DNA from: Streptomyces sp. CHD11
GTDB taxonomy: Bacteria > Actinomycetota > Actinomycetes > Streptomycetales > Streptomycetaceae
Direction: 5' to 3'
Assembly (NCBI RefSeq): GCF_018638295.1
Contig: NZ_JABTTS010000024.1
Location: forward strand, 1 to 64,000
DNA: 64,000 nt
This document shows positions 1 through 7,895 of the stretch, in pieces. A program made the position numbers and the translations under genes. Within the stretch, counting starts at the first letter, position 1, and each line of letters begins with the position of its first letter. The notes below the pieces were generated by a model that ran no database searches, was not told the DNA's origin, and saw only the letters and a program-made list of their open reading frames with translations.

Positions 1-211
1 GGTGCCGGCGCAACTGCTCGACCTCACGGAACGAACCCGCGTCCAGCAGCAGCTCGATACGCTCCCGCGCCGTCAGCTTCCCCTTGGCGTGCTGCGCCGC
101 CGTCGCCTTCTCGCCCGGCCCGGCCACCGCCTGCGCACGGATCCCGTGCAGTTCGGCCACACGTCCGCGCGCGTCGGTCGGCTCACCCGGCGCCTCATCC
201 AAAACGGTCAT
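1..211 (-). CDS. accB: Acyl-CoA carboxylase beta chain (5' part only)
   Basis: Only the first 70 residues lie in the window; the rest runs off the left edge. The peptide contains AQHAKGKLTARERIELLLD, the conserved N-terminal stretch of biotin-dependent carboxyltransferase beta chains (AccB/PccB), which move a carboxyl group from carboxybiotin to acetyl- or propionyl-CoA and so supply malonyl- and methylmalonyl-CoA. The ATG at 209-211 is preceded by AAGG at about 8 nt. In Streptomyces two close paralogues exist; the N-terminus MTVLDEAPGEPTDARGRVAEL fits the one beside cimA rather than the pccB locus, by memory of S. coelicolor. The small accE gene usually follows and would lie outside. Confidence 0.85.
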   Translation of the reverse strand, partial: MTVLDEAPGEPTDARGRVAELHGIRAQAVAGPGEKATAAQHAKGKLTARERIELLLDAGSFREVEQLRRH

Positions 212-721
212 GTAGTGACCTTACGAAGCACACCGGGGAATGCCAGCCGTCGACTCCTCACAGTCCTCGGCACGATTTCCTGGTACCACTGAACAGAACC
301 ATGACGGCATGCAGGCGTTCCGACTGCTCAGAGGGCTTCGCGCTTGTAGGGGTCACACAAAGACGCCGTCTGAGAGCCGTCTCACATCCGTGGGTGGCGC
401 ATGCCTCCCCGGGAGTGACGCGCGGCCTCGGCCCGGGGACGGGCGGCCAGTGTCTCCACGGAGTCCCGGGTCTTCGGCCCCTCCGGCACCGGGTCGTCCC
501 GGACGGTCTCCCCCGGTTCGCCCGTTCGGGTCGGCCGGCCCATGGGAAGGGTAGCGGTACGGCTGCGGCGGCGGCGCGGCCTCCCGCGGAGCCCGGCTGC
601 CGGAGGCGCGGTCCTCGCGCGGGATGCGCGGCACGCGTCGGGGACGACGGCCACCGCCTCCTCCGGGCGGGTTCGGCGGCGGGGCACGTCGCGGGCGCCG
701 GACGGCCCGTCGGTACGCGGG
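212..721. other. Intergenic region with no convincing gene
   Basis: This 510-base stretch lies between the start of accB and the terminator of the next gene. Open frames exist on both strands because of the GC content, but their products are Arg/Pro/Gly-rich, match no family I know and have no ribosome site. The accB promoter must lie in the less GC-rich part near 212-300. I see no repeat or RNA gene here. Confidence 0.5.
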
Positions 722-757
722 CACGGCCCCGCCCCGCAGAAGCGCGGGGCGGCCGTG
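722..757 (-). terminator. Hairpin terminator after the short-chain dehydrogenase
   Basis: Left arm CACGGCC plus a GC-rich extension faces a right arm ending GGCCGTG around an AGAAG loop, with one bulge. It lies 9 bases past the stop of the minus-strand dehydrogenase gene. There is no clear U tract, as is usual in Streptomyces. Confidence 0.6.
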
Positions 758-765
758 ACACGCGG

Positions 766-1629
766 TCAGCCGAAGCGGTCGAGGAGTCGGCGGTAGAGGT
801 TCGGGGTAAGGGCGCGGACCCTGGCCGGAAGGGTGAGCCAGCCGGGTACGTAGGTCTCGTCGCGGGACCGGGAGACGGCGTCCCAGACGGCGGCCGCGAC
901 CCTGCCCGGCGAGGTCGGCCGGGGGTGGGCGCGGTGGTAGGGCCTGCCGCGGCGGACGAAGAAGCCCGTCTCGACGGGACCGGGCACGATGAGACTCACC
1001 CCCACACCTGTACCGCGCAGTTCCTGCCGGAGCGCCTCCGCGAACGCGGCGAGCCCCGCCTTGGCGGCGGAGTACACCGCCTCTTCCCGTACGCCCACGG
1101 AACCGGCCACCGAGCCGACGAGCACCACCCGGCCCCGGCCTGCCGCCACCATGGCGGGCAGCACCTCCCGTACGAGGTGCAGCGTGGCGTTGAGGTCGAG
1201 GAAGAGCACCCGGTCGATGTCGGTGTGCGGCATGGTCAGGAAGGGGCCCGCCCAGCCGATGCCCGCCACGGCGACCAGTACGTCGATCCGGCCGGTCTCC
1301 CGCAGCGCGGCCTCCGCCAGCAGCTTCGCCCCGTCCGGGGCGGCGAGGTCGGCGGGCAGCACGGCCGCCGCCGGGGCGCCGGAGGCGGTCTCCTCCAGCC
1401 GGCGCCGGTCCCGTCCGCTGAGCAGCAGATGCCAGCCCCCGGCGGCGAAGCGCCGCGCGGTGGCCGCGCCGATGCCGGAGGACGCGCCGGTGACGAGGGC
1501 GACCCGCCGGTCCGTGCGCGGCGGCCCGTGTCCGCGTGCCGCCGCGCGGGCGGAGGCCGCGGCACCGGCGGTGCCGTGTGCGGGGCCCGCCGGGGGGTCG
1601 TAGGTGGATCCGGAGCCGGTGGTGGTCAC
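766..1629 (-). CDS. Short-chain dehydrogenase/reductase (classical SDR)
   Basis: A 287-residue oxidoreductase of the classical SDR family, cytosolic and NAD(P)-dependent; the substrate is not predictable. The cofactor motif TGASSGIG follows RRVALV, SGRDRRR follows the second strand, and the active-site YSAAKAG (Tyr-x-x-x-Lys) and a preceding Ser in LVGSVAGS are present. VPGPVETGF after the active site is also typical. I start it at GTG 1627-1629, which has GGGAG 8 nt upstream; an ATG 15 bases further out (1644) is possible but has a poorer site. The N-terminal 40 residues are low-complexity. It is transcribed divergently from the hpnR-like gene and followed by its own terminator. Confidence 0.85.
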   Translation of the reverse strand: MTTTGSGSTYDPPAGPAHGTAGAAASARAAARGHGPPRTDRRVALVTGASSGIGAATARRFAAGGWHLLLSGRDRRRLEETASGAPAAAVLPADLAAPDGAKLLAEAALRETGRIDVLVAVAGIGWAGPFLTMPHTDIDRVLFLDLNATLHLVREVLPAMVAAGRGRVVLVGSVAGSVGVREEAVYSAAKAGLAAFAEALRQELRGTGVGVSLIVPGPVETGFFVRRGRPYHRAHPRPTSPGRVAAAVWDAVSRSRDETYVPGWLTLPARVRALTPNLYRRLLDRFG

Positions 1630-1951
1630 GAGTCGGTCTCCCATGCGCTGTCGCTGCGGTCCTCGTCATCCAGGACACCCCCGGCCCGGCGCACCCCGCC
1701 AGCGCTGCACCGTCGCCGGACCCCCGCCCGCCCGCCCCCGCGCCCCCGGGCGGCGCGGGCCGTTGCCCTGCCCGCGGGCGGGACACCGGCCCGGCGGAGC
1801 CCGCGCACGCGCCGCCCGCAGGACCACTCCTGCGTGCCGGGGATGCGGCCAAGCGGGCGTACGGGGAGCACGGCGTCCGGCGCGCCGGGTTACGAAGGGG
1901 AACGGCATTCTTCCGTCCCCGGTCCGTCCGCCCCCAGTGACGAGGTCACTC
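1630..1951. other. Divergent intergenic region
   Basis: These 322 bases separate the divergent dehydrogenase and hpnR-like genes. The stretch is very GC-rich and contains no plausible small gene. Promoters for both neighbours must lie here, but I cannot pick out convincing -35/-10 pairs. Confidence 0.4.
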
Positions 1952-3457
1952 ATGCGTCTGCTGCTCGTCCATCCCAGTGCCCTGATGTACTCCGAGATCT
2001 TCTTGCGGCTGGAACCTCTCGGCCTGGAACGGGTTGCGGGCGCCGCCCGGGAGGCGGGTCACGAGGTCCGGGTCGTCGATCTTCAGGTGCTCGGGGTCCG
2101 GAAGCTGCGCGACGAGGTGCGGTCCTTCCAGCCGGAGGCCCTCGGTATCTCACTGAACTACCTGGCGAACATCCCCGAGGCGATCGCGCTGGCCAAGAAG
2201 GTGAAGCAGGAGGTGCCGGGCTGCTTCGTGTTCCTCGGCGGGCACAGCGTGTCCTTCGTGGCCGAGGAGGTCGTCGAGCAGGCGGCGGGCGCGGTCGACG
2301 CGGTGGTCCGCGGCGAGGGGGAACCGGCCGTGGCACCGCTGCTGGAGGCGGTGCGGGACGGCGGCGTGGAGGGTGTGCCGGGCGTCGTCACCGCTGCCGG
2401 ACGCGGCCCCGCACCGCTGATGCTGCACAGCATCGACGGGCCTCTCCCGGCCCGCGACCTGATGCGCAACCGGCGCCGCTACTTCATCGGCGAGCTCGAT
2501 CCGTGCGCCTCGATCGAGTTCACCCGCGGCTGCCCCTGGGACTGCTCCTTCTGCTCGGCGTGGACCTTCTACGGCCGCAGCTACCGCAAGGCGTCGCCGG
2601 AAGCCGCAGCCGAGGACCTGGCGAGGATCCGCGAGCCGAACGTCTTCATCGTGGACGACGTGGCGTTCATCCGGCCCGAGCACGGCGACGCCATCGCCGC
2701 CGAGGTGGAGCGGCGCGGTATCCGCAAGCGGTACTACCTGGAGACCCGCTCCGACGTCCTGCTGCGCCACCCGGAGGTGTTCGAGCGATGGGCGCGGCTG
2801 GGGCTGCGCTACATGTTCCTCGGGATGGAGGCGATCGACGCCGAGGGTCTCGACCTGTACCGCAAGCGGGTCAGCCCCGACGAGAACATGAAGGCACTGG
2901 AGACGGCCCGCCGGCTGGGCATCAGGGTCGCGATCAATCTGATCGTGGACCCGGCCTGGGACGAGGAGCGCTTCCGGGTGGTTCGGGAGTTCGCGCTGGC
3001 GGTGCCGGAGATCGTGCACTTCACCGTGATGACGCCGTACCCGGGTACGGAGATCTGGCACACGGAGTCGCGCCGGCTCACCACCCGTGACTACCGCCTC
3101 TTCGACATCCAGCACGCGGTGGTGCCCACCACGCTGCCGCTGGCGCGTTTCTACGAGGAACTGGTGCGCACCCAGGCGGTCATCAACCGCAAGCATCTGG
3201 GGATGCGTACGGCGTTCGGCGCGGCGCGGGTGCTCGCCGGCAACCTGGCGCGCGGGCAGACGAACTTCGCCCGCATGCTGTGGAAGTTCAACCAGGTGTA
3301 CAACCCGCGCCGGCAGCTCGCCGACCACGCGCGTCCGGTGCGCCACCAGCTGCCGCTGCCGCAGCGTCTCGACGTCGGCGACCGGCGCAGGCTGTACGTC
3401 CACACACGGAACGCGGCCGATGGCGCGCGGACCCGGTCGCGGCCGCCGAGGACGTAG
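1952..3457 (+). CDS. hpnR: B12-binding radical SAM protein, probable hopanoid C-3 methylase
   Basis: A 501-residue protein with an N-terminal cobalamin-binding Rossmann domain (about 1-140; MRLLLVHPSALMYSEIF, then FVFLGGHSVSF) and a radical SAM core whose cluster motif CPWDCSFC gives Cys194, Cys198 and Cys201. The stretches EFTRGCPWDCSFCSAWTFYG, RLTTRDYRLFDIQHAV and RGQTNFARMLWKFN are, as I remember them, the signature of HpnR, which uses SAM and methylcobalamin to methylate hopanoid ring A at C-3. The start ATG has GAGG 6 nt upstream; GTG at 1937 in frame is less likely. No other hopanoid gene lies in the window. A different B12-radical SAM methylase is possible but the match extends to the C-terminus. 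Confidence 0.8.
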   Translation: MRLLLVHPSALMYSEIFLRLEPLGLERVAGAAREAGHEVRVVDLQVLGVRKLRDEVRSFQPEALGISLNYLANIPEAIALAKKVKQEVPGCFVFLGGHSVSFVAEEVVEQAAGAVDAVVRGEGEPAVAPLLEAVRDGGVEGVPGVVTAAGRGPAPLMLHSIDGPLPARDLMRNRRRYFIGELDPCASIEFTRGCPWDCSFCSAWTFYGRSYRKASPEAAAEDLARIREPNVFIVDDVAFIRPEHGDAIAAEVERRGIRKRYYLETRSDVLLRHPEVFERWARLGLRYMFLGMEAIDAEGLDLYRKRVSPDENMKALETARRLGIRVAINLIVDPAWDEERFRVVREFALAVPEIVHFTVMTPYPGTEIWHTESRRLTTRDYRLFDIQHAVVPTTLPLARFYEELVRTQAVINRKHLGMRTAFGAARVLAGNLARGQTNFARMLWKFNQVYNPRRQLADHARPVRHQLPLPQRLDVGDRRRLYVHTRNAADGARTRSRPPRT

Positions 3458-3603
3458 GCGGGCCCGTCCCGTCACGGTGTTGCGGCCGGCCCCGCCGGGG
3501 AACCCGGCCGGGGCGGCGCCCGCCCGAACGGACGTCCCGGCCGCCGCGGACCGACGGGTTCCACGCGATTGAGGGCCCCTTCGCGACACCCTCCCCAAAG
3601 ATG

Positions 3604-3632
3604 TTGAACTTTGAAGGGAATGGGTCTACGGT
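3604..3632 (+). promoter_or_regulatory. Promoter of the YceI-like gene
   Basis: TTGAAC (3604-3609) and TACGGT (3627-3632) are separated by 17 bases, a good match to the main vegetative sigma factor promoter of Streptomyces, about 54 bases before the start codon of the YceI-like gene. Confidence 0.6.
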
Positions 3633-3648
3633 AGAGCTTGTTCGGTTA

Positions 3649-3662
3649 GTTGAATATTCAAC
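3649..3662. promoter_or_regulatory. Perfect 14-bp palindrome, likely repressor operator
   Basis: GTTGAATATTCAAC is a perfect palindrome and unusually AT-rich for this chromosome. It lies between the predicted -10 box and the ribosome site of the YceI-like gene, where a bound MarR-type repressor would block transcription. The regulator is not encoded next door. Confidence 0.6.
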
Positions 3663-3685
3663 CTGATCTCACCAGGAGGAACACC

Positions 3686-4294
3686 ATGGGTATCTTCGGC
3701 CGCAAGGACGACGAGACCGCCACCGCGACCACCGCCGGCGCGGTGAGCCCTGACCTGGCCGCGCTGACGGGCGAGTACACCATCGACCCGGCGCACACCA
3801 CGATCGGCTTCGTCGCCCGCCACGCGATGGTCACCAACGTCAAGGGCAGCTTCCAGGAGTTCACCGGCACGCTGCAGCTCGACGGCTCCGACCCGTCCAA
3901 GTCCACCGCCTCCCTGGACGTGGTGATGGACAGCATCGAGACGGGCAACGCCGACCGCGACGGCCACCTGAAGAGCTCGGACTTCTTCAAGACGGACGAG
4001 TTCCCGACGATGACCTTCCGCAGCACCAAGGCGGAGGCCCTGGGCGGCGACGACTACCGCATCACCGGTGACCTGAGCATCCTGGGCACCACCAAGCCGC
4101 TCACCATCGACCTCGAGTTCAACGGCGCCGCGACCGACCCGTTCGGCAACCAGCGCGTCGGCTTCGAGGGCAAGTCCGAGATCCTGCGCTCCGAGTGGGG
4201 TCTGACCTGGAACGCGGCGCTGGAGACGGGTGGCGTCCTGATCTCCGACAAGATCAAGCTGAACTTCGACATCTCGGCGATCCGCAAGGTGTGA
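3686..4294 (+). CDS. YceI-family lipid-binding-fold protein
   Basis: A 202-residue YceI-domain protein. The family forms a lipocalin-like barrel that binds isoprenoid-type lipids; here the role is unknown. Family hallmarks are GEYTIDPAHTTIGFVARHAMV near the N-terminus, SGF-type strands, GHLKSSDFF and a C-terminal KIKLNFDISAIRK. Unlike E. coli YceI there is no signal peptide; the protein starts MGIFGRKDDE and is probably cytosolic, which is usual for actinobacterial members. The ATG at 3686 follows AGGAGG at about 7 nt. It is a single-gene unit with its own promoter, palindromic operator and terminator. Confidence 0.9.
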   Translation: MGIFGRKDDETATATTAGAVSPDLAALTGEYTIDPAHTTIGFVARHAMVTNVKGSFQEFTGTLQLDGSDPSKSTASLDVVMDSIETGNADRDGHLKSSDFFKTDEFPTMTFRSTKAEALGGDDYRITGDLSILGTTKPLTIDLEFNGAATDPFGNQRVGFEGKSEILRSEWGLTWNAALETGGVLISDKIKLNFDISAIRKV

Positions 4295-4316
4295 CGCCGG
4301 GCGGTGCCACCTGAGC

Positions 4317-4350
4317 GCGCCCGCCATCCCCCTCGGGGGAGGGCGGGCGC
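4317..4350 (+). terminator. Hairpin terminator after the YceI-like gene
   Basis: GCGCCCGCC and GGCGGGCGC-type arms enclose a C-rich/G-rich inner stem, giving a nearly perfect hairpin of about 15 pairs 22 bases past the stop codon. Confidence 0.75.
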
Positions 4351-4386
4351 TCGGCGTTCTCACCGGGTGGCAGTCCGTTCGGTGGT

Positions 4387-4446
4387 GCCGCCCCCGCCGC
4401 CCCTTACCCTTCCCGTCCCCCCAGGGGGCGCTGCCCCCAGGGGTCT
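4387..4446 (+). repeat. Dispersed intergenic repeat, partial copy
   Basis: The sequence GCCCCCGCCGCCCCTT followed by CCGTCCC and a GGGGGCGCTGCCCCC hairpin matches the first half of longer copies at 50211-50302 and 58171-58266. It sits between the convergent YceI-like gene and the Gly-rich membrane protein gene. Confidence 0.6.
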
Positions 4447-4449
4447 GCT

Positions 4450-5808
4450 CTAGAAGCCGCCGCCGAAGTCGCCGCCGCCGCCGAAACCGCCGCCGCCGCC
4501 GAAGTCGCCGAATCCGCCGCCGAAGTCACCGGCGTCGAAGTCCGCCCCGGACACGTCACCGCCTCCGTAGCCGCCGAAGTCGCCGTACCCGGCGCCGTAG
4601 TCGGACGCGTAGCCGGGACCGGCCATCATGCCGCCCAGCATGGTGCCGACCAGCAGACCGGGCAGCAGACCGCCGCCGAAGTAGCCGCCGGCCCAGGGAC
4701 CGTACGCGGGGCCCGCCTCCCAGTACGGGCGGCGGCCATGGTCGGTGTCGACCTCACGGACCGCGGGGTCGGCGCCGTCGGCCAGGCGGGCACGGTCGGC
4801 CGCGCACACCGGGACCTCGCGTTCGGCTCCGCCCGGCGGTGTCCAGACGGCGTCGGCCACCGAGGGGCCGTGCCTCGGGTCGAAGAAGCAGGGCGAACGG
4901 CGCTCCGGCAGCGGGCGTCCGTCGCGGCGGGCGTCGAGGACTGCCAGGGCGAAGCGGCCGTCCTCCACCGCCTGGGTGACGGCCCGCACGTCCTCCGGTT
5001 TCCGCGCCGCCGCCATGTGCGACTTGGCCCGCTCGTAGGAGTCCAGCGCGTGCTCGTAGTCCGCACGCATCGCGTCGTCCGCGCCGGGTTCGCCGGGGTG
5101 GAAGTCCAGCCGGTCGAGCTCCTCGCCGAACGCGGTGATGTCCTCGTCGACCACCACCCGCAGCTTCTCCAGCGCGGCCCGCTGCTCCTCCTCGTGACGG
5201 CGCCGGTTGCGGCGGCTCACCGCGTACACGCCGGCACCGCCGGCCGCCAGTACCGCGCCGACGGTGATCAGCCCGCCGACGGGGACGTCGCCGCCGGACC
5301 CGTCGGTCCAGGAGCCCGGAGCGCCGCCGCCGGTGTTGCGCAGGGCACTGTCGACGAAGTCGTTCAGCTGGGCCTTGGCGTCCCCCGCGCCCTGCACGGA
5401 CGTGACCAGGTTCTGTACGCCCTGCGGGCTCAGCACGCTGCGGTCGGCGCGGGCGTCGAACGCGTCGCCGAGCCGGATGCCGTACAGGCCGGTGACGCCG
5501 GTCTCGGTGCGCAGGTTCCGGAAGAGGTTCTCGGTCGGCTGATCCCCCGGGAGGACCGCGATGAAGACGGGTTTGTCCGACTCCTCGATCTTGTCGGCGA
5601 GTGCCTCGGCGTCGGACTCCGCGAGGATGTCCCGCGCGTCGGGATCGACGTAGACGGGACTCTCACGGAGTTCCTCGGCGATGACCGAGACATCCGTGGC
5701 CGCCTGAGCCCCCGGCGCACCGGCGATCAGGACCGCCAGTGCGGCGGCCACCGGAACGATCAGCAGGCGTATCAGGCGTATGTGGATACGCCTCGGCGCG
5801 TCCTTCAT
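4450..5808 (-). CDS. Exported membrane protein with Gly-rich C-terminus, function unknown
   Basis: A 452-residue protein I cannot assign to a function. It begins with a basic stretch and a hydrophobic signal or anchor (about 12-36, ending AQAA), then an extracellular domain with PVYVDPDAR and KPVFIAVLP. A second membrane span lies near 178-198, followed by RRNRRR, a coiled or helical cytosolic part (about 200-330) and a Gly/Phe/Asp-rich tail from about residue 370 with repeated FGGGG units. Similar two-span proteins are common in Streptomyces. I start at ATG 5808; a TTG six codons earlier is possible, and neither has a strong ribosome site. It is downstream of cimA on the same strand but 100 bases away. 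Confidence 0.75.
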   Translation of the reverse strand: MKDAPRRIHIRLIRLLIVPVAAALAVLIAGAPGAQAATDVSVIAEELRESPVYVDPDARDILAESDAEALADKIEESDKPVFIAVLPGDQPTENLFRNLRTETGVTGLYGIRLGDAFDARADRSVLSPQGVQNLVTSVQGAGDAKAQLNDFVDSALRNTGGGAPGSWTDGSGGDVPVGGLITVGAVLAAGGAGVYAVSRRNRRRHEEEQRAALEKLRVVVDEDITAFGEELDRLDFHPGEPGADDAMRADYEHALDSYERAKSHMAAARKPEDVRAVTQAVEDGRFALAVLDARRDGRPLPERRSPCFFDPRHGPSVADAVWTPPGGAEREVPVCAADRARLADGADPAVREVDTDHGRRPYWEAGPAYGPWAGGYFGGGLLPGLLVGTMLGGMMAGPGYASDYGAGYGDFGGYGGGDVSGADFDAGDFGGGFGDFGGGGGFGGGGDFGGGF

Positions 5809-5909
5809 ACGTTCGAAGGTACCCAAACGGGTGACAAAAAGACATCATGGCCGGCGGAGATTGCGGGGCTGGTTCTCCGCCACCCCGCCGGCCCCGTCGT
5901 TCGCGCGTC

Positions 5910-7514
5910 CTACGCCGCCGGTTCCACGCCGGCGCGCAGCAGCCCGTACGTGTACGCGTCCTCCAGCGCCTGCCAGGACGCGGCGATGACGTTGTCCGCG
6001 ACGCCCACCGTCGACCACTCCCCCGCCCCGTCGGAGGTGGAGATCAGGACCCTGGTCGTCGACTGCGTGCCGTGCTTGCCCTCCAGGATGCGGACCTTGT
6101 AGTCCACCAGCTCCAGCTTGGCCAGCTGGGGGTAGATCTTCTCCAGAGCGACCCGCAGGGAGCGGTCCAGGGCGTTGACCGGGCCGTTGCCCTCCGCGGT
6201 GGCGACGATGCGCTCGCTCTTGGCCCACAGCTTGACGGTGGCCTCGTTGGCGTGGCTGCCGTCGGGGCGGTCCTCGACGATCGCGCGCCAGGACTCGACC
6301 TCGAAGTACTGCAGCGGCCGGCCCTCGGCCTCCGCGCGCAGCAGCAGTTCGAAGGAGGCGTCGGCCGCCTCGTAGGAGTAGCCCTTGAGCTCGCGCTCCT
6401 TGACCCGCTCGACGACCCGGCCCACCAGTTCCCGGTCGCCGCCGAGATCGATGCCGAGTTCCTTGCCCTTGAGCTCGATGGAGGCGCGGCCGGCCATGTC
6501 GGAGACCAGCATGCGCATGGTGTTGCCGACCTGTTCGGGGTCGATGTGCTGGTACAGGTCGGGGTCGACCTTGATGGCGGAGGCGTGCAGCCCCGCCTTG
6601 TGCGCGAAGGCGGAGACACCGACGTACGGCTGGTGGGTGGAGGGGGTGAGGTTGACGACCTCGGCGATGGCGTGCGAGATACGGGTCATCTCACGCAGCC
6701 GGCCGTCCGGGAGGACCTTCTTGCCGTACTTCAGCTCCAGCGCCGCCACGACCGGGAACAGGTTGGCGTTGCCGACCCGCTCACCGTAACCGTTGGCGGT
6801 GCACTGGACGTGGGTCGCGCCCGCGTCGACGGCGGCGAGGGTGTTGGCGACCGCGCAGCCGGTGTCGTCCTGGGCGTGGATACCGAGCCGGGCGCCGGTG
6901 TCGGCGAGCACGGTGGCGACCACGGCCTGGATCCGGGCGGGGAGCATGCCGCCGTTGGTGTCGCACAGGACGACGACGTCGGCGCCGGCCTCGGACGCGG
7001 TGCGTACGACCGACTTCGCGTACTCGGGGTTGGCCCGGTAGCCGTCGAAGAAGTGCTCGCAGTCGACGAAGACCCGGCGGCCCTGCCCCTTGAGGAAGGA
7101 GACCGTGTCCCGGACCATCGCCAGGTTCTCGTCGAGGGTGGTGCGCAGAGCGAGTTCGACATGGCGGTCGTGGGACTTCGCGACCAGCGTGATCACCGGT
7201 GCGCCGGAGGCGAGCAGCGCCCTGACCTGGGGGTCCTGCTCGGCGGTGGTGCCGGCGCGGCGGGTGGCGCCGAAGGCGACCAGCGTCGCGTGCCGGAAGT
7301 CGATCTCCTGCTGGGCGCGGGCGAAGAACTCGGTGTCCCGCGGGTTCGCGCCGGGCCAGCCGCCCTCGATGAAGCCCACGCCGAACTCGTCCAGGTGCCG
7401 TGCGATGGCCAGCTTGTCGGCGACGGTGAGGTTGATGCCCTCACGCTGGGCGCCGTCGCGCAAGGTGGTGTCGAAGACGTGGAACGAGTCGTCGGGCTCG
7501 CTGGTTGCGGTCAT
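5910..7514 (-). CDS. cimA: Citramalate synthase
   Basis: A 534-residue member of the isopropylmalate/citramalate synthase family. It condenses pyruvate with acetyl-CoA to (R)-citramalate, opening the threonine-independent route to 2-oxobutyrate and isoleucine. The HMGL-like barrel starts with DTTLRDGAQREGINLT, carries the metal-binding HAQDDTGCAVAN and GERVGNAN, and ends in a LeuA-type regulatory domain (about 390-530) that senses isoleucine. The length and GAQREG (not GEQ) separate CimA from LeuA. It lies downstream of ilvE and leuB on the same strand but is separated from ilvE by a strong terminator, so it probably has its own leader. Confidence 0.92.
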   Translation of the reverse strand: MTATSEPDDSFHVFDTTLRDGAQREGINLTVADKLAIARHLDEFGVGFIEGGWPGANPRDTEFFARAQQEIDFRHATLVAFGATRRAGTTAEQDPQVRALLASGAPVITLVAKSHDRHVELALRTTLDENLAMVRDTVSFLKGQGRRVFVDCEHFFDGYRANPEYAKSVVRTASEAGADVVVLCDTNGGMLPARIQAVVATVLADTGARLGIHAQDDTGCAVANTLAAVDAGATHVQCTANGYGERVGNANLFPVVAALELKYGKKVLPDGRLREMTRISHAIAEVVNLTPSTHQPYVGVSAFAHKAGLHASAIKVDPDLYQHIDPEQVGNTMRMLVSDMAGRASIELKGKELGIDLGGDRELVGRVVERVKERELKGYSYEAADASFELLLRAEAEGRPLQYFEVESWRAIVEDRPDGSHANEATVKLWAKSERIVATAEGNGPVNALDRSLRVALEKIYPQLAKLELVDYKVRILEGKHGTQSTTRVLISTSDGAGEWSTVGVADNVIAASWQALEDAYTYGLLRAGVEPAA

Positions 7515-7626
7515 GGTCTGAAGGCTCCTGAGATTGATCTCGGTCTACCGGAATGACCGGTTCCACCGTTCCCCCATGGTCCCTCACGCTCGTCCCCCGG
7601 CTGTGGTTGGGCCGGGAAACAGAAAA

Positions 7627-7648
7627 ACCTCTCGCGGGTGCGAGAGGT
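7627..7648 (-). terminator. Intrinsic terminator in the cimA leader (putative attenuator)
   Basis: Arms ACCTCTCGC and GCGAGAGGT around an ACCC loop are followed on the minus strand by a run of T. It lies 112 bases before the cimA start and about 54 bases after the stop of a possible leader peptide, the arrangement of an amino-acid attenuator. Confidence 0.7.
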
Positions 7649-7701
7649 CTGCGCGCGGGTCGAGGACGACGGTGTCCGCCCGTACCGTGTCGTACGTGCG
7701 G

Positions 7702-7752
7702 TCACTGCGGACCGGCGCGCCTGCTGCCAATAATCGTGGCGAACGAGAGCAC
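7702..7752 (-). CDS. Candidate cimA leader peptide with two rare Ile codons
   Basis: GTG at 7750-7752 opens a 16-codon frame encoding MLSFATIIGSRRAGPQ and a stop. Its two adjacent isoleucines use ATT, a rare codon in this chromosome, as in the ilvB leader. The frame ends about 54 bases before an intrinsic terminator that precedes cimA, an isoleucine-pathway gene. No ribosome site is visible, so it would have to be read from a leaderless transcript; GTGAGC and CAGACT lie 17 bases apart just upstream. In-frame sequence continues upstream to 8013, so the start is inferred from position, not from a stop. Confidence 0.45.
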   Translation of the reverse strand: MLSFATIIGSRRAGPQ

Positions 7753-7758
7753 GGAGGA

Positions 7759-7787
7759 AGTCTGGCACAATCCGCCCCCGTGCTCAC
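7759..7787 (-). promoter_or_regulatory. Possible promoter of the cimA leader transcript
   Basis: On the minus strand GTGAGC (7782-7787) and CAGACT (7759-7764) have a 17-base spacer, and the -10-like box ends 6 bases before the leader GTG. This is the spacing of leaderless Streptomyces transcripts. Both boxes deviate from consensus at one or two bases. Confidence 0.35.
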
Positions 7788-7825
7788 GATCCGTCTCAGG
7801 ATGCGGGCGGTGGGTGTGCGGCGCC

Positions 7826-7857
7826 CCTCCCGCGCACCGGCACCGGTGCGCGGGAGG
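7826..7857 (-). terminator. Terminator after ilvE
   Basis: A perfect 15-base inverted repeat (CCTCCCGCGCACCGG and its complement) with a two-base centre lies 38 bases after the ilvE stop. It separates ilvE from the cimA leader. Confidence 0.8.
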
Positions 7858-7895
7858 CGGGTGCGCGGCGGCCTTGCGGCCCGCACACCGTCGCG

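Noticed and set aside
301-3090. A 929-codon open frame on the plus strand
   Set aside because: It runs antisense to the dehydrogenase and out of frame through hpnR; the product is Arg/Gly/Pro-rich with no family features, as expected from GC-biased third positions.
4450-4560. GCC-rich repeats as a CRISPR or microsatellite
   Set aside because: They encode the Gly-rich tail of the membrane protein in frame and have no spacer structure.
7826-7857. Long perfect inverted repeat as an insertion-sequence end or att site
   Set aside because: Its place just after the ilvE stop and the lack of direct repeats or a transposase fit a terminator.
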